A DNA stretch of 50,853 bases from Anaerorhabdus sp036641015 (GTDB taxonomy: Bacteria; Bacillota_I; Bacilli_A; Erysipelotrichales; Erysipelotrichaceae): positions 1 to 50,853 of the forward strand of contig NZ_JAVWFO010000006.1 in the NCBI RefSeq assembly GCF_036641015.1, given 5' to 3'. The notes beneath the pieces were generated by a model that saw only the letters and a program-made list of their open reading frames with translations, was not told where the DNA came from and did not search any database. Every line of letters begins with the position of its first letter. The first letter of the stretch is position 1. Shown here piece after piece: positions 27,489 to 36,445 of this stretch. The position numbers and the translations under genes were made by a program.

Positions 27489-28945
27489 TTAATTTGTTTC
27501 AAAGGCATAAAGAAAGGCTCTAAATCCCCTTTAATATCGTCACATGTATAAACTGTATCATTTAATTTTAATAGCTGTTCAAACAATCTATCTTTATCAA
27601 TTGGAGCTTTAAGTGGCATTTGACAAATATCACTTGAATAACCATCAACGGTATGATTTTCTACACTTATTTTTAAATAAAGAGGTTCATTTACTTTAGC
27701 TTGTACATATATACTACAGCTTACTTTACGTAGAATTGGGAACGTTTCCAATTCATTCATTAATTTAGAATCAGTTGTTTTAACAACTTGACTACCTACT
27801 TTAACATATCTTGAATCTTTAAATGTAACAAGTTCACCTTTTAATGCATGGTTTACTAGACGTCCATTTACAATGATTTTATTTGCTATTAAACCTAAAT
27901 CCTCTTTATCATCCAGGATTCTTAGACCATCATGTTGATTTAAATCAGAATCTAATAAAATTGAAAATTCGTCTCTATTAGCTTCTACAACTTTACCAAG
28001 AGGTAGTCCCATATGATTAGGTCTTAGTGTATTCATTAATGCGTTACCATTTGTATTAAATAAGTGTCCTAGCGTAAATCCACGATTAAACATTAGTTTT
28101 AAATTATTTAAGTGCTCTAATGATAAGTTGTATTCTTTATTATCATAGTAAGCATCAATAGCCTCTCTAAAAATCTTAGTCACTAAATATACATATTCAG
28201 GACGCTTCATTCTTCCTTCGATTTTAAGACTTGAAACGCCACATTTAATCAATTGAGGAAGTTGATCGATAATATTTAAATCCTTGGGACTCAGCAAATA
28301 TTTACCAGCAGATTTATACAGTGTATTTGTTGTTTCGTTAATTAAATCATATTGCATTCTACAATACTGAGCACAAGCACCACGATTTCCAGAACGATGT
28401 GAAAGAAGACTGCTCATCAAACATTGACCAGAATAACTGACACATAATGCGCCATATGAGAAAACTTCAATTTCAATACCTAGCTTGCAACATTCTTCAA
28501 TAATATTAATGGGAGTTTCTCGAGCCAGTACAACCCTACTAGCTCCAAGTTCTTTCATTACTTCGACACCTTTTGAATTATGAATATGCATTTGTGTAGA
28601 ACAATGCAATTCAAAATCAGGATAATCTTGACGAATTTTATCAAATAGCCCAAAATCTTGAATAATTAATGCATCTACTCCAATAGTGTAATAAAAGTTT
28701 ACTTCTTGCATTGCACTTTTAAACTCATCTTCGTAGATTAAAGTATTCATAGTTACATAAATTTTAGTGCCCCATAAATGACATAATCTGACTGCTTCAA
28801 TCATTTCATCATGATTAAAATTACCCGCAAATGCGCGAGCACCATATTGACTACCACCACAATAAATTGCATCTGCACCTGCATAAATAGCTGCTCTTAG
28901 GGCATCCATTGTTCCAGCTGGTGCTAAACATTCAATTTTTCTCAT
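27489..28945 (-). CDS. Peptidase U32 family protein (RlhA/DUF3656 type), N-terminal part
   Basis: About 485 residues are visible. The N-terminal barrel starts KIECLAPAGTMDALRAAI and contains IYCGGSQYGARAFA, LHCSTQMHIHNS and the U32 signature region with SYSGQCLMSSLLSHRSGNRGAC split by several Cys, then LSPKDLNIID and SLKIEGRMKRPEY. A DUF3656-like region follows from ~300. Family members act in 23S rRNA C2501 hydroxylation (RlhA) or in tRNA hydroxylation; true protease activity is doubtful. The start overlaps the glycosylase stop as ATGA. The C-terminal part lies beyond the gap at 26965-27388. Confidence 0.88.
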
Positions 28946-29409
28946 TTTACTTCCTTTACAATTGCATATAAACTAATAAGATCATTCAACTTAAATTTAG
29001 CATTTGCACTACTAGTACTAGGGCAAGAAACTATCTTAATATCTAAATCTTTGAAATATTGTTTATATAACGATTCTGCTTTCTTTCCATTTAATACGAT
29101 TAATTTTATTGGATATATATTAATTAACTCTTCAATTTTATTTGGAATGACATCACGTATAGATGAGTCATCACTATGGTGTAATTCACAACTTTGAATG
29201 ACATCCCATAAAGCTAAATGATGTTTCAAAATGAATTCTTCCTTGTCAATTATATCTTCTTGATATAATTCACTTAAAACTTTCCAAAATCGATTTTGAG
29301 GGTTAGCGTAATAACACAATTTTTTCCTGGATATTACTGATGGAAATGATCCTAAAATTAATACCTTACTTGAATTATCAATTATTGGTTTTAATGGATG
29401 AGTTATCAT
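28942..29409 (-). CDS. DNA-deoxyinosine glycosylase (UDG family 6-like)
   Basis: This 155-aa protein shows the uracil-DNA-glycosylase fold of the hypoxanthine-DNA glycosylase family (TIGR04274 type). ILGSFPSVISRKKLCYYANP with NPQNRFW is the first active-site motif, LIVLNGKKAESLY lies mid-protein, and SCPSTSSANAKF is the second motif. It would excise hypoxanthine from deaminated adenine in DNA. Its length is typical. The gene overlaps the serine ammonia-lyase and U32 genes by four bases on each side. It complements RdgB (1693-2283), which clears the same base from the nucleotide pool. Confidence 0.87.
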   Translation of the reverse strand: MITHPLKPIIDNSSKVLILGSFPSVISRKKLCYYANPQNRFWKVLSELYQEDIIDKEEFILKHHLALWDVIQSCELHHSDDSSIRDVIPNKIEELINIYPIKLIVLNGKKAESLYKQYFKDLDIKIVSCPSTSSANAKFKLNDLISLYAIVKEVK

Positions 29410-30584
29410 AGTTTAAATTTGATTGGACTTGTGGGTTCATCATTCTCATCAAGTACAATATCATCAAATACAAGAGTATCTTCTAATTCAATATCATCTT
29501 CTGTTAATGGTAATATTATTCTAGGTTTCTCTTCAATTGGATCTTTCAATTCACATTGTTTTGCTTCTTCTTTTGGTTCAAATTCAGTAGCAAGTCCACC
29601 CAGTGATGTTTCTTTTAATTCAATGGCAATTTTTTGTCCAGTATAGTTCATTGTTTTTACAATCATATCAAATGTTACTTTATTAGGTTTAATTTTATAC
29701 ATATATTTTGACAATGAACAAGCATCTAACGCTCTTAGTACAGCGACAGCATTTCTTTCAATACAAGGAATAATGACATATCCGCCTACGGGATCACATG
29801 TTAAGCCTAGATGATGTTCAATACCTATTTCGGCAGCGTATTCAATTTGTTTCAAATTTAAATCGTTTAAATAAGCTGCTGCTGCACTTGCCATGGCACA
29901 AGCTGTCCCAACCTCTGCTTGGCAACCACCAATTGCACCAGAAATACTAGCATTAGTTTTAATTAAATTACCAAANNNNNNNNNNNNNNNNNNNNNNNNN
30001 NNNNNNNNNNNNNNNNNNNNNNNNNNNNNNNNNNNNNNNNNNNNNNNNNNNNNNNNNNNNNNNNNNNNNNNNNNNACAGAATTTATCATTGCTGTTAAAA
30101 CAAGATTTAAATATTCTTCAAATGTTTCATCTTCATTTTTAAATACATAATCTACTAATGATAATTTTTCATTAAAACAGACTTCTTTAATTTCATCTAA
30201 TGATTTTTCTTTATAACATATCTCATTGTATGAAAGTTTTTTTTCTTTAACTTCAATGCTTCCTCCGCCTAAAGAAAACACAGTCCATAAAGCTATGCAA
30301 ACATTATCTTCGTTATATCCACGTAAATAAAAACCATTGGGATGTTTCTCTTCCCATGATAAATTAAAATGAATTTCAACTTTGGATGGCGCTAACGTAT
30401 CCTCAATAATTTTATCAGTAAAATGTCCTCTACCTGTTAAAGAAAGAGAACCAAATAAATCTACTTCATATCGAGGCAAATGGCCATACTCCTCAATAAA
30501 TAATAAGCAAGCACGTTTAGGTGCTAATGTATGACTACTACTAGGTCCAGGACCTACCTTATATAATTCACGTAATGACTGCAT
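29406..30584 (-). CDS. L-serine ammonia-lyase, single chain, with acidic C-terminal tail; interrupted by a gap
   Basis: The N-terminal 169 residues are the beta (ASB) domain: SLRELYKVGPGPSSSHTLAP and LFGSLSLTGRGHFTD. After the gap the alpha domain has NASISGAIGGCQAEVG, HHLGLTCDPVGG and IPCIERN; these three Cys are the expected iron-sulfur ligands. The enzyme deaminates L-serine to pyruvate and ammonia. The catalytic domain normally ends at SLGGLA, but here 60 further residues follow, 20 of them Asp or Glu. The internal N run (29976-30075) probably replaces about 100 residues, so the real gene is longer than these coordinates suggest. GAGGT precedes the ATG, overlapping the holA stop. Confidence 0.88.
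   Translation of the reverse strand: MQSLRELYKVGPGPSSSHTLAPKRACLLFIEEYGHLPRYEVDLFGSLSLTGRGHFTDKIIEDTLAPSKVEIHFNLSWEEKHPNGFYLRGYNEDNVCIALWTVFSLGGGSIEVKEKKLSYNEICYKEKSLDEIKEVCFNEKLSLVDYVFKNEDETFEEYLNLVLTAMINSXXXXXXXXXXXXXXXXXXXXXXXXXXXXXXXXXXFGNLIKTNASISGAIGGCQAEVGTACAMASAAAAYLNDLNLKQIEYAAEIGIEHHLGLTCDPVGGYVIIPCIERNAVAVLRALDACSLSKYMYKIKPNKVTFDMIVKTMNYTGQKIAIELKETSLGGLATEFEPKEEAKQCELKDPIEEKPRIILPLTEDDIELEDTLVFDDIVLDENDEPTSPIKFKL
29976..30075. other. 100-N assembly gap within the serine ammonia-lyase gene
   Basis: The gap removes the end of the beta domain, the linker and the start of the alpha domain. The visible pieces (169 and about 129 residues without the tail) fall about 100 residues short of single-chain enzymes as I recall them, so roughly 300 bases are likely missing. 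Confidence 0.98.
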
Positions 30585-30586
30585 AC

Positions 30587-31543
30587 TTACCTCGCTGTTC
30601 TAATTAAAAACATTTCGAAACCTATTTTTTTATCTAATATTCCCATTTTAAATGACTGATCTAATTCAGCCAAGGCATTTAAAATATATAAACATCTATC
30701 CTTTGTCAATCCTCTTAATGATTCGATTGCTTTTGTAATTCGATAAGGATGTACTTTTAACTCTCTTTGTATATCTTTTTCACTATATCCCATATCTAAA
30801 TAAGTTCTAACTTGGTAAAGAAGTCTGAATTGACTTGCTAATAAAGCAACTAAGTAGATGGGATCTTTATTTAATACAAATAAATCATTCCATAAATGCA
30901 ATGCACTTTTCATATTACGACTCACAACATCATTAACAAGATGAAAAACATCTTCATCAAGAGGTCTACTAATTAGTCTAGATACCCCTTCTTTATCAAG
31001 TTGCTTACCATATAAATTCATTTTATCTAATTCTGAATGAAAGTTTTCTAAATCATTAGGTAATCTGTCCAACAATTCATCCCTTCCATCATTTGTGATT
31101 TCTATTTTGTTTTCTTTTAGATTTTTAAGAACATAACTCCTAAATTCTTGTAATGATAGTCTATCCAATTGCATAAATCGTGCATTTGTTTGAAGTAATT
31201 TAACAATTTTTTTACGTTTATCCAATGTTACATCACCCGTAAAAATCAAATCAGCATCGTATGACGAGTTTTTTAAATATTTTTCTAAACTTGCTACTTC
31301 ATTTTCTGGTAAACTTTTTTGCGCTGATAAAAAGACAGGATTATTAATTATTACTGTTTTCTTTTTATTGAAAAATGGTGGTGTATTACAATCTTCTAAA
31401 ACAGGATTTATTGAAAAATCATTTGCTTGACCATCATAAAAAATAGTATCCATAGAATTACTTTCTATCTCGCCTTGCAACATGATTTTATTAAGCTCTT
31501 TTCTTATTAAATAAGCTTCTGTTCCAACAATTAAATAGTTCAT
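30587..31543 (-). CDS. holA: DNA polymerase III subunit delta
   Basis: This 318-aa protein has the HolA layout: N-terminal AAA-like domain (LIVGTEAYLIRKELNKI, FFNKKKTVIINNP), middle region DADLIFTGD, and C-terminal collar domain with DVFHLVNDVVSRN and LLASQFRLLYQVR. It is the clamp-opening subunit of the clamp loader. GGTGAT precedes the ATG, ten bases after comEC, the common comEA-comEC-holA order. The usual rpsT neighbour is absent; serine ammonia-lyase follows instead. Confidence 0.93.
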   Translation of the reverse strand: MNYLIVGTEAYLIRKELNKIMLQGEIESNSMDTIFYDGQANDFSINPVLEDCNTPPFFNKKKTVIINNPVFLSAQKSLPENEVASLEKYLKNSSYDADLIFTGDVTLDKRKKIVKLLQTNARFMQLDRLSLQEFRSYVLKNLKENKIEITNDGRDELLDRLPNDLENFHSELDKMNLYGKQLDKEGVSRLISRPLDEDVFHLVNDVVSRNMKSALHLWNDLFVLNKDPIYLVALLASQFRLLYQVRTYLDMGYSEKDIQRELKVHPYRITKAIESLRGLTKDRCLYILNALAELDQSFKMGILDKKIGFEMFLIRTAR

Positions 31544-31553
31544 CTTATCACCA

Positions 31554-33431
31554 CTATGATATTATACCAATTTTTCCACTACTCGTGAGTAATAAATTAA
31601 TAAATCGTGTAAAAATTATAGTGATATCGCCTTCATTTTTTGTATCTAGCCAAAATACTCCAAATTTATCTAATATTTCAATCGTTTCTTTGTGTGGATG
31701 ACCGTATTTATTATTTAAGCCACTTGAAATGATTGCTATTTTAGGATTTGTTTTTGTAAGTAGTTCTCTTGACGTGCTTGTATTTGAGCCATGATGTCCT
31801 ACTTTTAGGATATCGATCGGCATTGCAACTAATTGATTCAGTAAATCAAATTCAACTGATTTTGAGATATCAGCAACAAATAGAAAATTCAGATTCTTTA
31901 TACCCACTATTTGAACTTGTGAATTATCATTAGGATTATCATAGTAAGATTGATTAATACTTTTAAAATCGATAGTTTCATCGTTTAGTGATTCATGATT
32001 TGTATATACATTCTTTACATTATAATCCAATAATAACTGTTCAAGGTTACCAGAATGATCTAAATCGGAGTGACTTATGAATATACCATCCAATTCATAT
32101 ATACTTCGTGCATCCAAGTTTGCTTTTAATAAAGCATAATTTTTAGACTCACCAGTATCAATTAAATAATTACCTTGATTAAATGGTTTTCGTAACAATA
32201 TACTATCGCCTTGTCCTATTTGAATAAAACAAACCTCAGAAAAAGGATGAAATAAACCTAATAAAATAAAAGTCAGATATACCCCTAACGCAATTTCTAC
32301 ATGGTATTTTTTGATATTTAGTATGATTAATATGTATAGCACTAGCCCCAAACCTAAAGGATTTCCAGTGATTTTGAATAACTGCAAAAAGGATATTGGG
32401 GATAAAAATATATTAATAATTGAACTATTTAAAATAGGAATAATAAGATTAAGTAAGGCAAGCGCAAAAAGTAATCCTTGTATCAAAATTATTACTGAAT
32501 AAAATAATATTAACCCAATCTGAATTTTAGAAAAAAATAACGATTGAATAATTACTAGAAAAAATATTCTTGCTAATTTCTTATTACACTCTGTAGCAAA
32601 GATTAATCGAAATCCAAATGGAATAATAAATCCTAGTGATGTTAGGTATGTTGGAAAAAGTAAAGCACAAATAATTCCAAATATACCACATCTAAATTTA
32701 GCGTCACCTTTAAGAAAACGACAACCAAAACCTATCAGTAAACGCATAGAAACAAAATTAAATCCAGTAAGTAAACAAATTAATATCAGTACAGAGCCCT
32801 CAATCCATTTAATATGTGCATCATATAAAAAACGTTTAAGTATATTTTTAAGCAATGTAATAAATCCTATTAATGGAAATCCTAAAGTGTTGAGTGTATT
32901 TATAAAATCTTGATCATTTGATGAAACATTAAAGAATACTTTGTAGTATAAATCACTATCACTTTTATTGTTTATTATTTTTTGAAAACCACTTCTTAAA
33001 GTATTAGCTTTTTTAATATAACTACAACTAGAAGCATAGACAGATGAACTAATATTATTTTGTTGTGCCCATTTTTTAAACGAAAAGCCAAATGATGAAG
33101 GTGCACTTTCAATTTGTCTAGGCGAACCTATTACTTCAATAAAACTATCATAATCTCTAATGTCACAATTTGAAATTAGTGATCTTGCACCATTGTTTTC
33201 AATAATAATACTATTGGTGGTAAGTTGAACTATACGTCCACTAGTAGTTGCTGGGACAATTCGAATATTAAAGTATAAACAATATGAAAACAGCAGTATT
33301 AAAAGGATTATACTTACATCACGATATTTGTAAAAATATAAAATTGCTCCTACAATAAAACAAGGTAAACTATTGAACTGTATGCAAATAAAACACCATA
33401 AAAAACACGGAAGTATACGATTCATAAACAA
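31554..33431 (-). CDS. comEC: DNA uptake channel protein ComEC/Rec2
   Basis: This 625-aa protein begins with four short hydrophobic segments and an OB-like region (to ~165). The competence membrane domain (~185-385) follows. The C-terminal metallo-beta-lactamase domain has FIQIGQGDSILLRKP, the metal motif ISHSDLDHSGN, and VGHHGSNTSTS. It is shorter than the Bacillus protein (776 aa) but has all three domains. It translocates single-stranded DNA across the membrane during natural transformation. The start overlaps comEA by ten bases. Confidence 0.93.
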   Translation of the reverse strand: MFMNRILPCFLWCFICIQFNSLPCFIVGAILYFYKYRDVSIILLILLFSYCLYFNIRIVPATTSGRIVQLTTNSIIIENNGARSLISNCDIRDYDSFIEVIGSPRQIESAPSSFGFSFKKWAQQNNISSSVYASSCSYIKKANTLRSGFQKIINNKSDSDLYYKVFFNVSSNDQDFINTLNTLGFPLIGFITLLKNILKRFLYDAHIKWIEGSVLILICLLTGFNFVSMRLLIGFGCRFLKGDAKFRCGIFGIICALLFPTYLTSLGFIIPFGFRLIFATECNKKLARIFFLVIIQSLFFSKIQIGLILFYSVIILIQGLLFALALLNLIIPILNSSIINIFLSPISFLQLFKITGNPLGLGLVLYILIILNIKKYHVEIALGVYLTFILLGLFHPFSEVCFIQIGQGDSILLRKPFNQGNYLIDTGESKNYALLKANLDARSIYELDGIFISHSDLDHSGNLEQLLLDYNVKNVYTNHESLNDETIDFKSINQSYYDNPNDNSQVQIVGIKNLNFLFVADISKSVEFDLLNQLVAMPIDILKVGHHGSNTSTSRELLTKTNPKIAIISSGLNNKYGHPHKETIEILDKFGVFWLDTKNEGDITIIFTRFINLLLTSSGKIGIIS

Positions 33432-33880
33432 ATTTTATCCTTGATTTTATTATATTTAGATATTTTAATTCCAGGTATATTCATAATATCTTCTAGTGTT
33501 TTAAATAGTCCATGCGTATTGCGATAATTAATAATTTTATTAGCAGTACTTTTACCTATACCAGGTAATGTCATTAGTTCATCTAATGAAGAAAAATTAA
33601 TAGATATGCGAGTTTGTTCGATGTATTTAGGGATATTAATTATGTCACCATGTGCAAGTACGATACTTAAATTAACATTAGTCATATCAGCTGTCTCTTT
33701 TAATGTGACATGACTCAATGCATCTTTAATGGTTGATGTTGGCTTCATACATAAAATAGTAGCTTCCACTACTTCACCTTTAATTTCAATTTGATTACAT
33801 TCTCTATTAATTAACGTTATTGGTTGAACATTAGGTATTAATATACTAAAAGCAAATAAAAAAATAAGTAGTTTTTTCAT
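33422..33880 (-). CDS. comEA: Competence DNA receptor ComEA
   Basis: This 152-aa protein has an N-terminal membrane anchor/signal (about 3-20), an SLBB-like middle (35-90) and two C-terminal helix-hairpin-helix units (SLDELMTLPGIGKSTANKII, then LEDIMNIPGIKISKYNKI). It binds incoming double-stranded DNA outside the membrane and passes it to ComEC. AGGTGA precedes the ATG. The anchor is short and the region between anchor and HhH is compact compared with Bacillus. Confidence 0.92.
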   Translation of the reverse strand: MKKLLIFLFAFSILIPNVQPITLINRECNQIEIKGEVVEATILCMKPTSTIKDALSHVTLKETADMTNVNLSIVLAHGDIINIPKYIEQTRISINFSSLDELMTLPGIGKSTANKIINYRNTHGLFKTLEDIMNIPGIKISKYNKIKDKICL

Positions 33881-33909
33881 AAAGTCACCTACTTATTTTT
33901 ACGCAATAA

Positions 33910-33928
33910 ATTATATAAATCCTATTTA
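33910..33928 (-). promoter_or_regulatory. Possible promoter and palindrome upstream of comEA
   Basis: On minus a TATAAT lies at 33915-33910, with no convincing -35. Just upstream, TAAAT and ATTTA form a perfect inverted repeat around three bases (33916-33928). It can also be read as TAAA-N5-TTTA, the spacing of a ComK AT-box. It overlaps the greA stop. Confidence 0.3.
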
Positions 33929-34395
33929 ACTGAAATAATTCTTACTTGATATGGATCGTCGACTTCTACATCAACAACAGCACCAACTTTTTTATCAAGA
34001 AGTGCAACTGCAAGCGGAGTAACATTTGATAATTTACCATTTAATGGGTCAGATTCAACTGAACCTACGATAATGAATGTTTCAACCTCTTTTGTCTCCA
34101 AATCTTCAATTTCTACTGTAGAACCAAGTTTAACAATTTGAGAACGACCCTTTTTCTCTTGGATAATCTCAACATTGTTTAACATTACTTCTAAATCACG
34201 AATTCGAGCTTCAACTTGTGCTTGACGATCTCTTGCGGCATCATAATCAGCATTTTCTGATAAGTCACCTTGTGCACGTGCTGCTTTCAAATCTTCAATA
34301 ACTTCGTTTTTTACAACATGTACTAAATTTTCATATTCCTTTTTTAATTCATCTAACCCTTCTTGGGTTACATAAATTTTTTCATCCATTGCCAT
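33922..34395 (-). CDS. greA: Transcription elongation factor GreA
   Basis: This 157-aa protein has the N-terminal coiled coil (LDELKKEYENLVHVVKNEVI to ~75) whose tip includes ARAQGDLSENADYDAARDRQ with the acidic pair that enters the RNA polymerase channel. The C-terminal FKBP-like domain holds IVKLGSTVEIED and DPLNGKLSNVTPLA. It stimulates transcript cleavage by stalled RNA polymerase. AGGAG lies eight bases before the ATG, and it follows udk closely, as in many Firmicutes. Confidence 0.96.
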   Translation of the reverse strand: MAMDEKIYVTQEGLDELKKEYENLVHVVKNEVIEDLKAARAQGDLSENADYDAARDRQAQVEARIRDLEVMLNNVEIIQEKKGRSQIVKLGSTVEIEDLETKEVETFIIVGSVESDPLNGKLSNVTPLAVALLDKKVGAVVDVEVDDPYQVRIISVK

Positions 34396-34418
34396 AAAAT
34401 CACTCCTAACGTACCGTA

Positions 34419-35048
34419 TTATAGCATATTGCTTGTAATAATACTACTTATTTTTGTAGTCAATAAATCGATTGCAACTGAGTTTTTACCACCCTCTGGG
34501 ATAATAATATCAGCATATCGCTTACTTGGTTCAATAAACAAACTATGCATATCTCTTACTGTGCTCATATATTGATTAATAACTGAGTCTAAAGTTCTAC
34601 CACGATCTTCTACATCTCGTTTAAGTCTTCTAATAAAACGAATATCAGCATCAGTATCAACAAATATCTTAATATCTAAGATATCACGCAATTGTTCGTT
34701 TTCAAGAATAAATAAACCTTCAAGAATAAGTACATCACTTGGTTTGATTACTTCAGTTTCACTACTTCTTGTATGGTTTACGAAATCATAGATTGGTTTT
34801 TCAACATCATTACCTTGTAATAACTCATTAATTTGGTTAAACAATAGATCATTATCAAATGCAAATGGATGATCGTAATTAGTTTTAACACGTTCTTCCA
34901 TTGGTAAATGTGTTTGATCTTTGTAGTAGTCATCTTGACGAATAATAGTCACTGAATTAGTATCAATAAAAGCTTCACGTACTTTTCTTGATACAGATGT
35001 TTTTCCTGATGCACTACCACCAGCTATTCCTATAACTATAGGTCTCAT
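34419..35048 (-). CDS. udk: Uridine kinase
   Basis: This 209-aa P-loop kinase has GIAGGSASGKTSV (Walker A), IIRQDDYYKDQTHLPMEER, YDHPFAFD and DVLILEGLF. It phosphorylates uridine and cytidine in pyrimidine salvage. The frame is open from a GTG at 35054, but AGAGGTG lies eight bases before the ATG at 35048, so the shorter form is preferred. The mltG stop is inside that ribosome site. Confidence 0.95.
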   Translation of the reverse strand: MRPIVIGIAGGSASGKTSVSRKVREAFIDTNSVTIIRQDDYYKDQTHLPMEERVKTNYDHPFAFDNDLLFNQINELLQGNDVEKPIYDFVNHTRSSETEVIKPSDVLILEGLFILENEQLRDILDIKIFVDTDADIRFIRRLKRDVEDRGRTLDSVINQYMSTVRDMHSLFIEPSKRYADIIIPEGGKNSVAIDLLTTKISSIITSNML

Positions 35049-35058
35049 TATCACACCT

Positions 35059-36159
35059 CTATTTCTTTAAATACTTATTTACATTTTTTTGATGCTCAGC
35101 GTATGTCTCAGTGTAATATACTTTGCCATCACCATAAACATCAGCCATGAAATAATAGTAACTTGATCCAGTTGGATTTAATGTTGCTTCAATTGCAGCT
35201 TCACCAGGATTTAAGATAGGACCTGGAGGTAAACCTGTAAATTTATATGTATTATATGGTGAATCAAAACTTGGATTAACTTCACACTTCATCCAATCAT
35301 CACCTTTGTCAATGTCAATTGCGTAGCACACAGTAACACTGCTTTGTAACATCATACCTTCATTTAAACGGTTATAAAACACACCGGCAATCATTTTCAT
35401 ATCCTCACTACTACTAGCTTCGTATTGCACAATGGAAGCCAAAGTAAACAATTGGTGTAAAGTCATACCACGTTCTTGCATTACACGATCAAAATCGCTC
35501 TTATACTTATTGTAAATAACTAGTGTTTGATCAAGGATTTTCTCTGTTACATCTTGTGCAGTTGTTTCCTTAAAAAAATCATAAGTATTAGGAAATAAGT
35601 ATCCTTCTAAATAATAGCGACTATTCTCATTGAAGATATCATCAGTTAAGAAAGGATATTTACCCATGATGGATTTAATATAATCAACATTATTCCATAA
35701 TGCCAATAGTTCTTCTTCACTCACATTTGTTGAAGATGCCACTTTTTGTGCAATATGCTTCGCCCAATCACCTTCAATAATGGTAATACGAGAGTCATCT
35801 ACATTAGCCGATTTAGAATCATTTAAATATTCTAATATCGTTTTCACATTCCAATTCTTATCTAAGGTATATTCACCCTTTTTAACACTTGTTAAATCAT
35901 TAGTTTTAGCAAAAACTAATGCTGTAAAGTCATCTTTAATGAATCCTTCATTCTTAAGGTTCTTTAATACTGTCTTCATTGATTGACCACCTTCAATAAC
36001 AAATGATCCAGTCATTGAATTTTTTGATATTGGTTTTAATGAATTGTCATAATAAAAGAAACTGCCTCCACCAACTAAAAGTAAGAGTAAGAAAACTAGA
36101 ATTAAAATGTTTTTATAGTTTATTCTGCGTTTACGCTTCTTCGTTTTCACCGTTGGCAT
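35059..36159 (-). CDS. mltG: Endolytic murein transglycosylase MltG
   Basis: This is a 366-aa protein from the ATG at 36159, which has GGAGG nine bases upstream; the frame open to 36198 lacks one. A basic N-terminus (KTKKRKRRINYKN) is followed by a membrane span (~17-37), a LysM-like part, and the YceG catalytic domain with LASIVQYEAS, IAGVFYNRLNEGMMLQS and FTGLPPGPILNPGEAA. It cuts nascent glycan strands at the membrane. The acidic residue before QYE is replaced by Gln245, but Glu247 remains. It overlaps the DUF1292 gene by 29 bases. Confidence 0.93.
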   Translation of the reverse strand: MPTVKTKKRKRRINYKNILILVFLLLLLVGGGSFFYYDNSLKPISKNSMTGSFVIEGGQSMKTVLKNLKNEGFIKDDFTALVFAKTNDLTSVKKGEYTLDKNWNVKTILEYLNDSKSANVDDSRITIIEGDWAKHIAQKVASSTNVSEEELLALWNNVDYIKSIMGKYPFLTDDIFNENSRYYLEGYLFPNTYDFFKETTAQDVTEKILDQTLVIYNKYKSDFDRVMQERGMTLHQLFTLASIVQYEASSSEDMKMIAGVFYNRLNEGMMLQSSVTVCYAIDIDKGDDWMKCEVNPSFDSPYNTYKFTGLPPGPILNPGEAAIEATLNPTGSSYYYFMADVYGDGKVYYTETYAEHQKNVNKYLKK

Positions 36160-36403
36160 CTTCGATTTCCTCCACAAAAGCACCAAATACTTCTTCAATC
36201 ATGCTCCATTCTTCTGGGTCATCGACAGGTATCATCTCACCATCTAATGTATAAGAACACGCAAAAACTTCCCCTTCAGGATCTTGAGGATCAGTAAATA
36301 GCACATAACTTTTCTCTCTTGAATCATCATCAAAAGTGAAAAGTATGTCCATTTCTTTTTGTGTTCCATCTTCTTCGGTAATTGTAATTTTATTTGATTC
36401 CAT
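36131..36403 (-). CDS. DUF1292 domain protein (YrzB-like)
   Basis: This is a 90-aa, strongly acidic protein. The family core is ITITEEDGTQKEMDILFTF followed by KSYVLFTDP and FACSYTLDGEMIPVDDPEEW. It is nearly always found between ruvX and mltG in Firmicutes, as here; its function is unknown. The frame is open from 36421, but AAGGAG overlaps those extra codons and properly precedes the ATG at 36403. A GC-rich hairpin lies between ruvX and this start, so its expression may be attenuated relative to ruvX. Confidence 0.9.
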   Translation of the reverse strand: MESNKITITEEDGTQKEMDILFTFDDDSREKSYVLFTDPQDPEGEVFACSYTLDGEMIPVDDPEEWSMIEEVFGAFVEEIEDANGENEEA

Positions 36404-36418
36404 ACATAGTCTCCTTTT

Positions 36419-36443
36419 CAAAGTAAAGGGCGTTACAACGCCC
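36419..36443 (-). terminator. GC-rich hairpin between ruvX and the DUF1292 gene
   Basis: On minus, GGGCGT and ACGCCC form a six-pair stem around TGTA, beginning three bases after the ruvX stop and followed by TTTACTTTG. In this AT-rich genome such a stem is conspicuous. The T-run is interrupted, so it may be a partial terminator or RNA-processing/stability element within the operon. Confidence 0.5.
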
Positions 36444-36445
36444 AG

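Noticed and set aside
29893..30150. Plus-strand frame across the N run opposite serine ammonia-lyase
   Set aside because: It is the complement of the lyase gene and is kept open by N.
35419..35427. MltG inactive because of Gln245 in LASIVQYEAS
   Set aside because: The second acidic residue (Glu247) is retained, and Q-x-E at this place is, as I recall, common in Firmicutes homologues, so loss of activity is not supported.
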